IMG/VR virus record: IMGVR_UViG_3300009135_000013
Span: 1 to 25,194 of that record
Direction: 5' to 3' (one strand)
DNA from: a virus
DNA length: 25,194 bases
Part shown: positions 6,901-15,400 of the stretch, piece by piece
How the letters are laid out: every line of letters begins with the position of its first letter
How positions within the stretch are numbered: position 1 is the first letter of the stretch
Position numbers and translations under genes: made by a program
The notes under the pieces: model-generated
What the model saw: only the letters and a program-made list of their open reading frames with translations
Told to the model about the DNA's origin: nothing
Database searches by the model: none

Positions 6901-9682
6901 TTAACTGGAGTGCTTCTGCCCGGAGCGCTTCAACTCCGCCAGCTACAAGTGAGGCCATGTTGCCGCTATGAATTGAGAGTCCGGTGTCCTCGTCACCCAA
7001 GCGAGTAAAGCCTGGATTGGTGGCAGTCATGGACTCGAACATCATCTCCGCGCCGCCGGCGGTATTCATCAGGAGCCGGTCGTTCTGGATGATGACTGAA
7101 TTTACAGCGCCAGCAGCGAAGCGAACAATGTCATTGCCAGTGAAGTACATGCCGGTGTTGATGTCACCAACATTACCGAAGGCAACACCACCGGCCGAAC
7201 CATTGGCCGCATGAAAGAGTCCGCCGCTGGTGATACGAGCTTGTGTCTCTTCAACCCAGGCCGCACCATCCCATCGCAGAACAGCGTCAGTTACTGTGCC
7301 GGCAGGCAGCGAACCACCCGCGCCACCACCTGCAGGAGATACGGCAACGATCGCCATGCGTGTGTTGTTCGTTGGCTCACCACCTGAGCCCTCGATGATG
7401 TTGGCGATCTGATAGGTGCGGTACACACCATCGTCGACGAAGGTATCAGTCTCGATGATGATGTACTTGGTTGAGTCGGTACGATCCTGCATGTACAGGA
7501 CAGCACCATCATCGACCAGCGCATCGAGGAACGCAGCAACATCATCGCCAGTGTCATTGGTCTCATGGAGATAGAACTCAGTGGCCAGAGACACGTCAGC
7601 GTTATCGAATCGGATCTGACCAGAGGCAGGAGGCGCAACAGTCTCCGTCCTGTACCGCCAGATGCCAAGACCATTGAAGCCCGGAGGGGTCTGCACCCAA
7701 GCATTGTTGTTGCGAACGTAGTCGTTGCTGTCGGCCGGAGCATCAGCGTAATGAATGTTCGTGTCTGCAATGTGAGAATCAATTGCAGCGTGCGAATTGG
7801 TTCCAATGTTTGCGATCGCAGTATGGTCGATCGACGCTTCAGTGAAATGAATCGTAGCGTCTGCAATGTGCGTGTCGATCTGAGCGTGCGTGTTCGTCCC
7901 GATGTTCAGGATGTTGGTGTGATCGATCGCACCTTCTAGGAAGTGAATCGTACCGTCAGCAATATGAGTATCAATAGCAGCATGGCTATTAACACCAATA
8001 TTCGAAATCGCCGTATGGTCAATGGACGCTTCGGTGAAGTGAATCGTGAGATCAGCGATGTGAGTATCGATCGCAGCATGGCTGTTGACTCCGATATTGC
8101 TGATAGCTGTATGGTCGATCGAACCTTCAGTGAAGTGGATCGTGCCATCCGCAATATGAGTGTCGATCGCAGCATGGCTGTTCACCCCAATGCTCGCAAT
8201 GTTCAGGTGATCGATCGATGCCTCGGTGAAGTGGATCGTCGCATCAGCAATGTGGTTGTCTTGGTTCGTACCATCGAGGGCAACGTCGCGGCCGTCGACA
8301 GTACCGCTGATGATGATGTCACCAGTGATATCGAGATCCCCACCCAAGCGGGACGGCGCAGTACCGGTGTGATCGAGGAAATAAACATTCGTCGCCGCGT
8401 TCAAAAGGGAGCGGACAACAGAGATCACCCGGCCAGCACCACCGAAGGTCATGTTCGGGAAGTTGATACCGTAGTAGGCCGTCATGTTCTCAGTGCCGGC
8501 ACCAGGCTGGAACAGACCAACAGCAGGAGCAAAGCAATCGAGACCCGTTATCGTGCCGAGGTTGACCGTCGAGCCAGCCACCGTTCCGTATGTCGGAGAG
8601 CAGCGCACAGCAGTCTGCGCAGTCTTAGTCATAACCGCGCCAGCGATAAAGGTACGTGTGCCCGGCGAGAAACTAATGCCAGTGATACCGGTAGTCGTGC
8701 TCGTACCAGCCGTGTTCCTCTGGTGCGACATACCGATGTTCATCACCAGCGCAGGAGGCAGGTCGAAGTTGCCGTTGTTTGCTATTACTGCCAGCTCATT
8801 GATGAAGGTAATGGCGCTGAATCCCGGCGCCGCACCAATGTCGTACCTGTTCGTATCCGAGAAGATCGCCGGTATGAATACGCCAGTCACCACGTCGAAG
8901 ACAGTGGAGCAGGAAAGCGCACCGCCTATATAGCTGGCATTGATTGTTGGTGCTGCATCCCAGGTCATGAAGAACTGAGGCTCAGTAGCTTGGAACGTAT
9001 CGTAATCAATTATGATTGCGCGATTGATTGCGATCTGTTCGTCATCCACCCGCATGATGTCGACGTCCAGCTCATCGCGTAGCGCGAACACATCCTCACC
9101 AGCAGAGGGAACATCGAAGGTTACGGGCTGACCAGCGTTCGGAGTGATCTGAGGAACAGCAGGTGTGACACCGTAGATAATTTGCAAACTGGACAGGCCG
9201 AGGGCGGCAGCCAGGTCAACAGAAAAGTCAGGGCCAAGCGACTGCTCAATGTTCAAGATCGTGCCGAACAGACCAGACAAGAAGAAGGCAGTATTCTGCT
9301 GGTTAGCTACAGTGACAGTCTTGGTGGTGCCAGCACCCGAAGCAGTCACGCCATCGCCAACGAAATCGAGGGTATCCGCGAAGCCGGCCAGAGGTGCGCC
9401 TTCATCTTGGATAATCATTCCGGGGAACATACCGGGGAGAGCCTGCCAACTGGCAGAGGTTGGGCCATCGGCCAGCAGCGCCCACCCCACGGTGAGGCCA
9501 GTCAGATCAAGAAGGTTTACCTCGGCAGCAGTCGCACTGACATCGGTAATGTCAGTCTGAACTAATGGGACAGTAGCAGCACCGTCGATGTCATTGAGAA
9601 TCTGTGCAAGCCGTAAGCGTTCAAGATCCTCGGGTGTTGGCCGATTAATTCCTCGCTGCGTATTTCGTATTCGGCGTGGCAT
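3989..9682 (-). CDS. Giant tail fibre / tail appendage protein with 32-residue repeats
   Basis: At 1897 aa this is the largest gene. The N-terminus is basic (MPRRIRNTQRG) and is followed by DVSATAAEVNLLDLTGLTVGW, a sequence type common near the base of phage tail fibres. The remainder is low in Lys and Cys and rich in Gly, Ala, Thr, Asn and Asp, as expected for a trimeric beta-structured fibre or appendage. Residues 477-645 hold five full copies and one partial copy of a 32-residue unit with regularly spaced histidines; a lone copy recurs at 969-1001. The C-terminus (VNEGASTTLYVLDGTTRVDSAGG, then NIWRESATVYYCWGSG) resembles conserved phage fibre ends. It probably mediates host recognition. 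It follows the o-spanin gene with a TAATG overlap. Confidence 0.85.
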   Translation of the reverse strand: MPRRIRNTQRGINRPTPEDLERLRLAQILNDIDGAATVPLVQTDITDVSATAAEVNLLDLTGLTVGWALLADGPTSASWQALPGMFPGMIIQDEGAPLAGFADTLDFVGDGVTASGAGTTKTVTVANQQNTAFFLSGLFGTILNIEQSLGPDFSVDLAAALGLSSLQIIYGVTPAVPQITPNAGQPVTFDVPSAGEDVFALRDELDVDIMRVDDEQIAINRAIIIDYDTFQATEPQFFMTWDAAPTINASYIGGALSCSTVFDVVTGVFIPAIFSDTNRYDIGAAPGFSAITFINELAVIANNGNFDLPPALVMNIGMSHQRNTAGTSTTTGITGISFSPGTRTFIAGAVMTKTAQTAVRCSPTYGTVAGSTVNLGTITGLDCFAPAVGLFQPGAGTENMTAYYGINFPNMTFGGAGRVISVVRSLLNAATNVYFLDHTGTAPSRLGGDLDITGDIIISGTVDGRDVALDGTNQDNHIADATIHFTEASIDHLNIASIGVNSHAAIDTHIADGTIHFTEGSIDHTAISNIGVNSHAAIDTHIADLTIHFTEASIDHTAISNIGVNSHAAIDTHIADGTIHFLEGAIDHTNILNIGTNTHAQIDTHIADATIHFTEASIDHTAIANIGTNSHAAIDSHIADTNIHYADAPADSNDYVRNNNAWVQTPPGFNGLGIWRYRTETVAPPASGQIRFDNADVSLATEFYLHETNDTGDDVAAFLDALVDDGAVLYMQDRTDSTKYIIIETDTFVDDGVYRTYQIANIIEGSGGEPTNNTRMAIVAVSPAGGGAGGSLPAGTVTDAVLRWDGAAWVEETQARITSGGLFHAANGSAGGVAFGNVGDINTGMYFTGNDIVRFAAGAVNSVIIQNDRLLMNTAGGAEMMFESMTATNPGFTRLGDEDTGLSIHSGNMASLVAGGVEALRAEALQLTMGNYVFDTDQAVGAGQDNFVLTYDDAGGQISLEAAAGGVTDHTLLTNIGVNTHAQIDTHIADGTIHFTEASLNLATTYLALDCSNDPLTAPLELTANLIDLNNSGAATAVSIMGRNSAGGINMNVNTTTGHGQLGQISSAGAAEDVWIHMTRDGQVELRHNNTAMARTALIGSGGFEVNNTVTGAGFERVLTTSDLVSDTGITELTGDVTAGPGSGSQAATIPANTVSNTQLADMAANTVKVRTTGSGAPQDLSVITDRIVGNVGGVVQALQGSQVNTMLPLFTSGLKGLTPLSGGGTTNYLRADGTWATPPGTGGSPPGSDTEIIFNNGGAFGASSDFTWTDEHLEIFGAGFQIRIHDDTSAGDSADFGYLHMQDDFFFIGGNDDTASNFPGALSINVVTAQVSIGNVTAIEGLFVGDWSLQANTLGLNDNGSIEFGTGNDVSMLWNSTQFNMVGSGIWSITGFTSINAPAVDADFDNLTATDFNGVALTTAGVATNYLDETGNYSVPAGGGFTPPIDLADNEQIRFGTGQDFLMDFDGTQMHIEHVGATFATIWETAGGGEAINFRDGNTTGAGAAVSIGFADQVGTVYGAIGTTIITSTFFLNAPIGGMSISAAQGINISCGAANEIRSTTGSVWRWYETTEAEYVELDPVSTTQFNINLSNASSSLQFFGANFYRFNDAVVQCEEGLVVNDALGGFITFEDGGIERGSLQFSDTLGLMTLSQTSGHIFRIQRGINTMLEMEETGGLTIYENGAADVDSVNIQHDGADVRVTEVGATQFIFDAVGVAVEQAASTNQLQLSCIGSIARVATSSAVDLRLQRAGIDQFFLQSNTATGNTTGAQVKDHGAILHDVGFNDLRIFNDNVDDTLEAQHAGQMCFKDAATARTLTLASNVDLDFPVETMTTVVNAFTSGNYTVNEGASTTLYVLDGTTRVDSAGGITIGPGGVVNIWRESATVYYCWGSGITP
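6680..6778 (-). repeat. Detached single copy of the 32-residue fibre repeat
   Basis: Residues 969-1001 of the giant appendage protein (DHTLLTNIGVNTHAQIDT, then HIADGTIHFTEASLN) match the repeat unit of the main array. They lie more than 300 residues downstream of it. This copy most resembles unit 4, which also has NTHAQIDT. It suggests segmental duplication or module exchange within the fibre gene. Confidence 0.9.
7748..8254 (-). repeat. Tandem 96-bp repeats encoding a 32-residue histidine-patterned unit
   Basis: There are five complete units plus the first nine residues of a sixth. The consensus begins HIADGTIHFTEASIDH and continues TAISNIGVNSHAAIDT. Histidines occupy positions 1, 8, 16 and 27 of each unit. 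Unit length is constant, while codons differ between copies, so the repeats are old or held by protein selection. The array likely forms a shaft segment of the appendage. Confidence 0.95.
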
Positions 9683-9975
9683 TACTGTTCTCTGAGATAC
9701 TTGACAAGGGCATTGTGCCTCGCCCTGCAGGTGGACGCATCAAGGACGTTGTGCCCGTGAGTGACAAGGATCTGCTCGATGTCGCCAGAGGTGTACTCAG
9801 TTAGTGCCTTGCAGTCCTGCATCAGAAGCGTCGGCAGGGGAGGCAATTTGAATTCCGTTACCGGCACGAACTTGGTTGTTGAGCATCCCTGCATAAGCAG
9901 GGCCAAGATCAGCACACTCAGGGGTAAGCTCCACGATGCGTTCCACCACTTTTGGAATCTCGATCTCGACTTCAC
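9682..9975 (-). CDS. Outer-membrane spanin (o-spanin, Rz1-like lipoprotein)
   Basis: This 97-aa protein has a basic start, a hydrophobic segment (about residues 17-29) and a lipobox-like LLMQGC with the lipidation cysteine at residue 31. A short proline-containing stretch (FKLPPLP) follows. The C-terminal helix holds two more cysteines (LMQDCKAL and DASTCRARH). The mature lipoprotein would sit in the outer membrane and bind the i-spanin to fuse the membranes at lysis. The gene starts inside the i-spanin gene in another frame and overlaps it by 179 bases, as Rz/Rz1 pairs often do. The start is GTG, supported by a strong GGAGAGG at 9980-9986. Met and Gln at -3 and -2 make the lipobox slightly atypical. 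Confidence 0.85.
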   Translation of the reverse strand: MKSRSRFQKWWNASWSLPLSVLILALLMQGCSTTKFVPVTEFKLPPLPTLLMQDCKALTEYTSGDIEQILVTHGHNVLDASTCRARHNALVKYLREQ

Positions 9976-10204
9976 GAATCCTCTCCACTATTTTTTCCTC
10001 GACCCTAATGGCCTCGGTTGCTGCGACCACTGATGCAGCCCATCGAGCTTCCGCTTCTTCCTCTGCTCTGACCTGAGCCTCGATGATGTCTTGCTGCACT
10101 TCCTGGTCGCGCTTGTTGTAGCCGGCAGAGTGAAGACCTTTAGCCGCTGCACCAGCAGCACCGATGATCAGTGCCGCGAGTGCAACGTAAGCCCAGACTT
10201 TCAC
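9797..10204 (-). CDS. Inner-membrane spanin (i-spanin, Rz-like)
   Basis: This 135-aa protein has an N-terminal membrane anchor (about residues 4-22, WAYVALAALIIGAAGAAAK). A long charged helix of periplasmic coiled-coil type follows (about 30-92, with RAEEEAEARWAASVV and VEEKIVERIREVEIEIPKVVERI). A single cysteine lies at about 97, before a disordered Ala/Gly-rich tail. Together with the overlapping lipoprotein gene this is a classic two-component spanin that fuses inner and outer membranes at the end of lysis. Translation starts at GTG overlapping the holin-like gene's stop (GTGA), with AAGG seven bases upstream. Confidence 0.88.
   Translation of the reverse strand: MKVWAYVALAALIIGAAGAAAKGLHSAGYNKRDQEVQQDIIEAQVRAEEEAEARWAASVVAATEAIRVEEKIVERIREVEIEIPKVVERIVELTPECADLGPAYAGMLNNQVRAGNGIQIASPADASDAGLQGTN
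9980..9986 (-). promoter_or_regulatory. Ribosome binding site of the o-spanin gene
   Basis: GGAGAGG lies four bases before a GTG start, within the i-spanin coding sequence. It fixes the GTG as the start of the nested o-spanin gene. Confidence 0.7.
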
Positions 10205-10389
10205 TTGATTACCTTTTCCTTCTTGAAGTAACCGCCAAGTGTTGAGAGCGCGACGATCACAGTTTCACTGGCTCCCGGTGGCATGGCCTTGTAAGTTTCC
10301 GGCGAGACTACTGCCAGTCCGATGAAGGCGAGAGCGACTACTGCGCCGACTCCGCCTGCTGCTTTGATCGTGCTTGATGGTTTGTTCAT
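10201..10389 (-). CDS. Small membrane protein, probable holin
   Basis: This 62-aa protein has a hydrophobic N-terminal helix (about residues 11-28, AGGVGAVVALAFIGLAVV), a polar turn with two prolines, a second shorter hydrophobic stretch (TVIVALSTLGGYF) and a basic end (KKEKVIK). Size, topology and charged C-terminus fit a phage holin with one or two membrane helices. It lies between the DUF5675 gene and the spanin pair, the expected slot in a lysis cassette. The start is well supported by GGAG seven bases before the ATG, and both ends overlap their neighbours. Holin sequences are poorly conserved, so the call depends mainly on context. Confidence 0.7.
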   Translation of the reverse strand: MNKPSSTIKAAGGVGAVVALAFIGLAVVSPETYKAMPPGASETVIVALSTLGGYFKKEKVIK

Positions 10390-10844
10390 TCCGGTTCTCC
10401 GTCGATCCAGTTGATATGAATCACGGCTTCCTCACCGTTCAGCCACTCCATGATTTTTTCCATTGCCTTCCGTGAGCTTCCTACAAAATTATCTGACCGG
10501 CTAAGGCCGGGAGCGATGCAACCGATTACGTCTGCGCTTGTGTTCCCACTGTGCAGAAGTATGAGAAATCGTCCAACCGAGTTCGGTCGATCCAGTTCCT
10601 CGTAATACACCGCATGGCCGGGGTTTGACAGAGCCATCACTTTGTCACCGTTCGGCCTGATGTGTCGGATCAAGTCATAGCGCCCTGCAGGAACGCATGA
10701 GTTGTTCGACTCACCACCTGGCGCAGTCGGTCGCCACTCTTGCTCAACCGTGTGGATCTGTACCACGCCATCATCAAACCACGACAAGCGACCCATTGTT
10801 TCAGAATCAGTTGATCGTTCTCTTTCCAAATGAAATTCTTTCAT
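10386..10844 (-). CDS. DUF5675 family protein in the endolysin position
   Basis: This 152-aa protein shows the landmarks I associate with DUF5675. These are an early acidic start (LERERSTDSETMGRLSW), VEQEW near residue 33, SCVPAGRYDLIRH near 49-61, FLILLHSGNTSADVIGCIAPG at 93-113 and VGSSRKAM near 121. The H98, N101, D105, C109 arrangement looks like an enzyme active site. It resembles loosely the His...Gly-Cys layout of YkuD L,D-transpeptidases, though homology is unproven. It precedes the holin-like and spanin genes, and no conventional lysozyme, amidase or endopeptidase is visible in this window. A role in peptidoglycan cleavage at lysis is therefore likely by context but undemonstrated. 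The start overlaps the previous stop (ATGA) and lacks a strong ribosome binding site. Confidence 0.8.
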   Translation of the reverse strand: MKEFHLERERSTDSETMGRLSWFDDGVVQIHTVEQEWRPTAPGGESNNSCVPAGRYDLIRHIRPNGDKVMALSNPGHAVYYEELDRPNSVGRFLILLHSGNTSADVIGCIAPGLSRSDNFVGSSRKAMEKIMEWLNGEEAVIHINWIDGEPE

Positions 10845-11092
10845 GGGTTCAGGATTGCATCCAACTCCGCTATTCGTGCGATCACCGCATCGAGGTCAGC
10901 TCGCAATTCGGGGCGCTGATCCCGTAGCTGGCGCAGCTCGCGTCGCATTGCCTTGCGATTCATTTGCGGCAGATCGCTGATCTCATCGTGCCTGTCCAGA
11001 ATGAAGTCGAGCCCTATTTCAACGCCCGCATTATCAGCCTCGTCTTGCAAGAAGGCGACAATGTCTGCTCTCTGTTCAGCTGTTAATGGCAT
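10841..11092 (-). CDS. Small helical protein, unknown
   Basis: This 83-aa protein starts at the ATG at 11092, whose A is the last base of the tail fibre stop codon (TGATG). A TTG one codon earlier is a less likely start. It is highly charged and helical throughout: the first part (TAEQRADIVAFLQDEADNAG) is acidic, the middle basic (RKAMRRELRQLRDQRPELR), and the end (DLDAVIARIAELDAIL) amphipathic, so a coiled coil is likely. There is no membrane segment. It lies between the fibre and the lysis cassette. It may be a fibre chaperone or a lysis regulator; the sequence does not decide. Confidence 0.7.
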   Translation of the reverse strand: MPLTAEQRADIVAFLQDEADNAGVEIGLDFILDRHDEISDLPQMNRKAMRRELRQLRDQRPELRADLDAVIARIAELDAILNP

Positions 11093-12405
11093 CAATCAAG
11101 CCTGTAGCTGATGTGCCAGCCTTCCTCAAGTGCCCGGCTACCAGAGGCAGTCCATGTGGTGAAGCTGTACGAGTTCGCAGCACCACCTGTCGGGTAGTAG
11201 AAATCAATCTGCCCTGACGATTCGATCTTGAACAGGGCGCAGACAAATGCCGAGTTATCGCGAAGGAAGCAGACACCAGTCTGTTGAGTAGCCGGTCGCA
11301 GGGCCACTGGCAGTCCCGTCATGGCGAAGGTCGTAGCGTTCGCAGTGTCAATGATTCCAGCGTGACAGCTCAGGTGAACAACATCGTCGCCACCAGTGAC
11401 CGCGATCCTCGCCCACTCGATCGTGCCTGTGCCGGCGCCCACTACACCAGTGATCGTGCCGGTGAAGTTGCCGCTCGTTGCATCAGCACCGACAGTCAGG
11501 CCGAAGACAGCGCCGAGCTCGTCTTGGAAGTACGGCAGCGCATCGGCTTGGTCGATAAAGAACTGACCAAAGCCCAGAGCATCAGCACCACCCGCCGCTC
11601 TCTCCGGCAGGTAGACACCACCATTCGGATTGTTCAAAAGCAGCTGGCTGGCAGCACCAACGATCTCAACATTGCCCCATGTATCGTCATGCTGAAGCTG
11701 AACTCTTTCAGTACCAAGTCCATTGGTCGATGACACGTAGCCATTCGACTGAGCATTGAAATACCCAACAGCTCGAACACCAGTGTTGAAGTGATACTCG
11801 CTCGATGCACCAGTGAAGTTGATGCCAGCACCAGTGGTGTCGATCGTAGCCGGGTTCGAGGTCTGCGAGATTGTCAGAGTCTGGGTTTGTCCAGCATCTT
11901 CCATTGAGAGTACGCCGCCGAGCTCCATCACGATGCTGTTGTCTGTCGTATTGCCTACGTCAGTGACCTGCTGGAGACTGTTGGTTAAAACTCCGCCAGC
12001 CTGGTTCGCGGCCAGCTCCTGCATGATCGCGATGTGGTTGTTCTGCTCATCGTTCAGCAACGGCATAGAGAACGGGCCAGTCGTCGGATAGTTGGAAAGC
12101 CTCTCGATGACCGTTGATCGCAAGATCCTGATACTCGAGTTCAAGTCGGCACCAATGGGCAAAACAAGTGTGATCTCGCCGCCAGTAAATCCGCTGCCTT
12201 CCTGTCCCGGTGGGACTGTTAGAGATGAGAAGAAGTAATCAGTGATCAGCTCGTACACGGTCTCGACAAGCAGGGCATCAGTGACGATAACAACAACGTC
12301 CTGTTGCTTGAGGAAAGAGAACGGCACAACAAAAGGGCCGACACTGGATGATGTGACCGCGTAGCTAACGTCGATCGGTTCGCTTGGGATTGAAATTTGA
12401 GTCAT
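11092..12405 (-). CDS. Tail fibre / tail spike protein
   Basis: This 437-aa protein begins with the virion-attachment type of N-terminus common to podovirus fibres: FVVPFSFLKQQDVVVIV near residues 25-41, SGFTGGEITLVLPIG, then RILRSTVIERLSNYPTTGPF and NDEQNNHIAIMQEL near 92-131. The central part is Gly/Asn-rich beta structure. The C-terminal domain (WARIAVTGGDDVVHLSCHAG, GLPVALRPATQQ, then SSGQIDFYYP and GWHISYRLD) resembles the compact beta-sandwich tips of many phage fibres (a GLPxxLRP pattern). It probably attaches directly to the tail tube and contacts the host or carries further fibres. ATGA couples it to the 1370-aa ejection protein gene, and GAGG lies seven bases before the start. Confidence 0.87.
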   Translation of the reverse strand: MTQISIPSEPIDVSYAVTSSSVGPFVVPFSFLKQQDVVVIVTDALLVETVYELITDYFFSSLTVPPGQEGSGFTGGEITLVLPIGADLNSSIRILRSTVIERLSNYPTTGPFSMPLLNDEQNNHIAIMQELAANQAGGVLTNSLQQVTDVGNTTDNSIVMELGGVLSMEDAGQTQTLTISQTSNPATIDTTGAGINFTGASSEYHFNTGVRAVGYFNAQSNGYVSSTNGLGTERVQLQHDDTWGNVEIVGAASQLLLNNPNGGVYLPERAAGGADALGFGQFFIDQADALPYFQDELGAVFGLTVGADATSGNFTGTITGVVGAGTGTIEWARIAVTGGDDVVHLSCHAGIIDTANATTFAMTGLPVALRPATQQTGVCFLRDNSAFVCALFKIESSGQIDFYYPTGGAANSYSFTTWTASGSRALEEGWHISYRLD

Positions 12406-15400
12406 GTCTCTGCCTCGATTGCGTCTGGGATTGCCCGCTGCGCCCTGTTAAATACCTCGTTCCACCAAATCAGATTGTTGTACGGGATCATATACCTGAT
12501 CGCCCTGGCCGCGTCGTCGGTCTCAGCGTTATCAGAAGTCAATCCATACATCAGAGTCAGCCATTGGTTCGGAACTGCGCCTACTGTACCCATTCTGTTC
12601 GCCCAATTGGGAGAACGCTCACGGATGTCCATGCCAAGTGCAGGCCGTATGCCAAACCCACCAGCAGTCATGCGCTCAATAGTGTCGTTCACATCGAGCA
12701 AGATGCCTGTGACTGCGCTTAATTCGACAGCTCGCAGGATCTGTTCTTCAAGTGTCAGTGAAATGTAATCAGGTCGCTTGAAGGCATCGACCATCATGGC
12801 AATGCCAACCATTGACGCGAATCCTGCGTACTTCTGCATACCCTTCTGGTGGATACCTGCACCCATGATCCGATGCGTAGCAGCGATCGAGAATCCTCGA
12901 TACTGCCCGATCACTTTCCACCACTCTCCCTTGAGCAGCGCCTTCGGTTTGTCCACCGCACCCGGCGTCGGCACCATCCGTCCGATCTCTGTATTGATTG
13001 CCGCACGGAATGTCCTCTGTCCTTGCTCGCTCACCCACTCTGACGTATTAGCGATGAACATATTTTTGTGCTTGAGCTTGCCGCTGGCTTCCCATTCTTC
13101 AGCAAACTGAATGGCCTGCTGCTTGTTGATGCCAAGACGACTCATGATTGTGATTTCATCTTCAGGAAGATTGCCGGCTCTCCACAGCAGAGAGTTCTCG
13201 ATGATCTTCGATTGCACCATGCCGCCAGAGAAACGACGCGCCATGTCAGTCCACGGGCCGAGCAGGTTGTACAAGAAGAAACGCTGAGAGGCCGCGGCGA
13301 GACCCTTTTCAAACTTGGCCAAGCCGGGATACTTCGATGAGCCGACAGCGATGCCGAAGTCTGTCATCTGGTGGTAGCGCATTCCGAGAATGACTTCGCT
13401 CACAGAGCCGGCCAGGTCAACCTCGGTACGAATCATTTTGACATTGCCATCAGTCAGGCCAGAGGCGAAGTTCTCAACAGCGTATCCAAGTGAGCGACGT
13501 AGCCCCTGAGACATTACGATGTTGCCAGTGTCACCGAGAGCCATGAGAACGCTTCTACCCATCGCTCCCAAGATGTTGAAATTCCTGAGCATTCTGAGAA
13601 TACGAGGAGTGATTGCATCAGGGTTGTCAGGGATCTGGTAGACGCCATGCACGATGTCCCGCAGATCATTCATTGCAGTACGCGCTCCGTCAGCCTCCTC
13701 TATCAACTGTGCTTTCAGTTGCGGATCAGTCGTAGCGTCAGCGAGATCCATAGTCTCTTGATACAACTCATCGATGTGCGTCTGAGCGCGAGCGTCACCG
13801 AACACGCGGGCGGTCTCAATCATCGGAGCAGTTCGAGAAACGTAATGCTGCATCCAGGTCGTGATGTCGCTCTCGATGAGATTCATGTTCAGCAGTTCTT
13901 TATCGTCAAGATCAAGTCTGCGTGCGATTAAAGGGCCGGAAGCTCCGTGGATGTCTGCGCCATCAGCGATGCGTCGCAGTTTTTCGTCGATGATTTCGAT
14001 CTGCTTCTTGGCAGTTCGGGCAGACAGAGCGCCATTAGCGTCACGGAAAGAACCGTCCTCGATCGCGGCCTTGCGACCTTCAAGCCACTGGCGGCTGTTG
14101 CCGTTGTTCGGTGCGTAAGCTCCGTTGTTGCCGGTGTCAGCCTCATGCAAGATCGCTGCATACGCTTCATTGACTCGCGCGCGAACGTCGTCCGGGTGCT
14201 GCGGAATTACATTGCCGTCCTTGTCCCTGAACACCTGCTTCGGGTTGTTAGTGAACTCGCGTGTCAGGATGTTCTTCAGCTCGACCTCTTGAGCCTTCAC
14301 TTCTTCAGCGATCCACATCCTGTGAATGAAGTTCGGATTGTCGGCATCGATGTAGCCCTGCGCCATGTCCTCGAGATCCATCTTCTCAAGTTCCATTTTG
14401 TTCCGCAGGTCACGCAAGCCAGGCGGCAAGGTGTTCTCGGTGTACTTCTTGCTGGCAATCCATCGCTCATTGAAGTTCGCAATATCCTGATCGACCTTCG
14501 CCACACGTTTCGCGATGTTGACCTGTGTCGCGAATACGCCGAGCTTCTTACCCTCGTCACCAATTGACTTGATGATCGGGATGTATAGCTGCGCGGCCTT
14601 CGCCACCTCTGGCACCTCATGCTTGCCGCCATTGGCGATCGCCATGCTGATCTGTCGATCAAACTCCTGAATCGTGAGCTTGCCTTCCGGCGTTTCAGTC
14701 GTTGGCCCTTTGCCTTCCCACCTGTTGACCGTTCCGCGGACTCGCTGCTGCTGGTCGATGAAGAAGTGCTTCACCTGTCCGGACGATTTGCCGTGGCCAG
14801 TGTAGACACGATAGATTTGCTGCGCCTCGCGGGTAGCACCAAGCCACCTGCCGGTGTACTCGATGATAAGAGACTCGACGCTTGGCCCTGTCGTGTGGCC
14901 GAGCTTGTTTCCCTGATTGTTCAGGCCGGGAGTCGACGCCATTCGCAATGCGAACATCTGATATTTGACTGCAATCTCAGGAGCCATTTTTCGCAGGGGA
15001 GTCTTGATGAGCCTCCACCACGGAAATTGATCCAGCTTGCCGAGCAGCGTGTTATAGCCAGTCGGCAACAGATCCCAATCGGCAACCGCCTTCTCATCGA
15101 GTAGCAGCGCAGCTTGGATGTTGATGTCCTGTGCATTCCGCTTGGCGATGATGGCCTGGCGCTTGGCTACCTCTGTTTGCTGGATGAGCTGGTCGAGCGC
15201 GTTCCTCGCTTTGGTCTTGGCGCCACCTGCAACGGGTGCTTTTTCCCACTTCGCAGTGAGTTCTATGACAGCGGCATCGAGAATCTTGACTTCCATCTCG
15301 GCTTTTTCCGCTTGGGCGTTCATGTCATCGAGCGCGACCCTTGCCTCTTTCGGAATCGGGGTAGCGTCGATGAGCGGCAAAACCTCAAACAATGGTTTGC

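Noticed and set aside
7943-9082. Long + strand open frame of 379 codons opposite the appendage gene
   Set aside because: It is antisense to the repeat array and neighbouring fibre codons. Its repetitive sequence mirrors the coding repeats, with no ribosome binding site or family resemblance.
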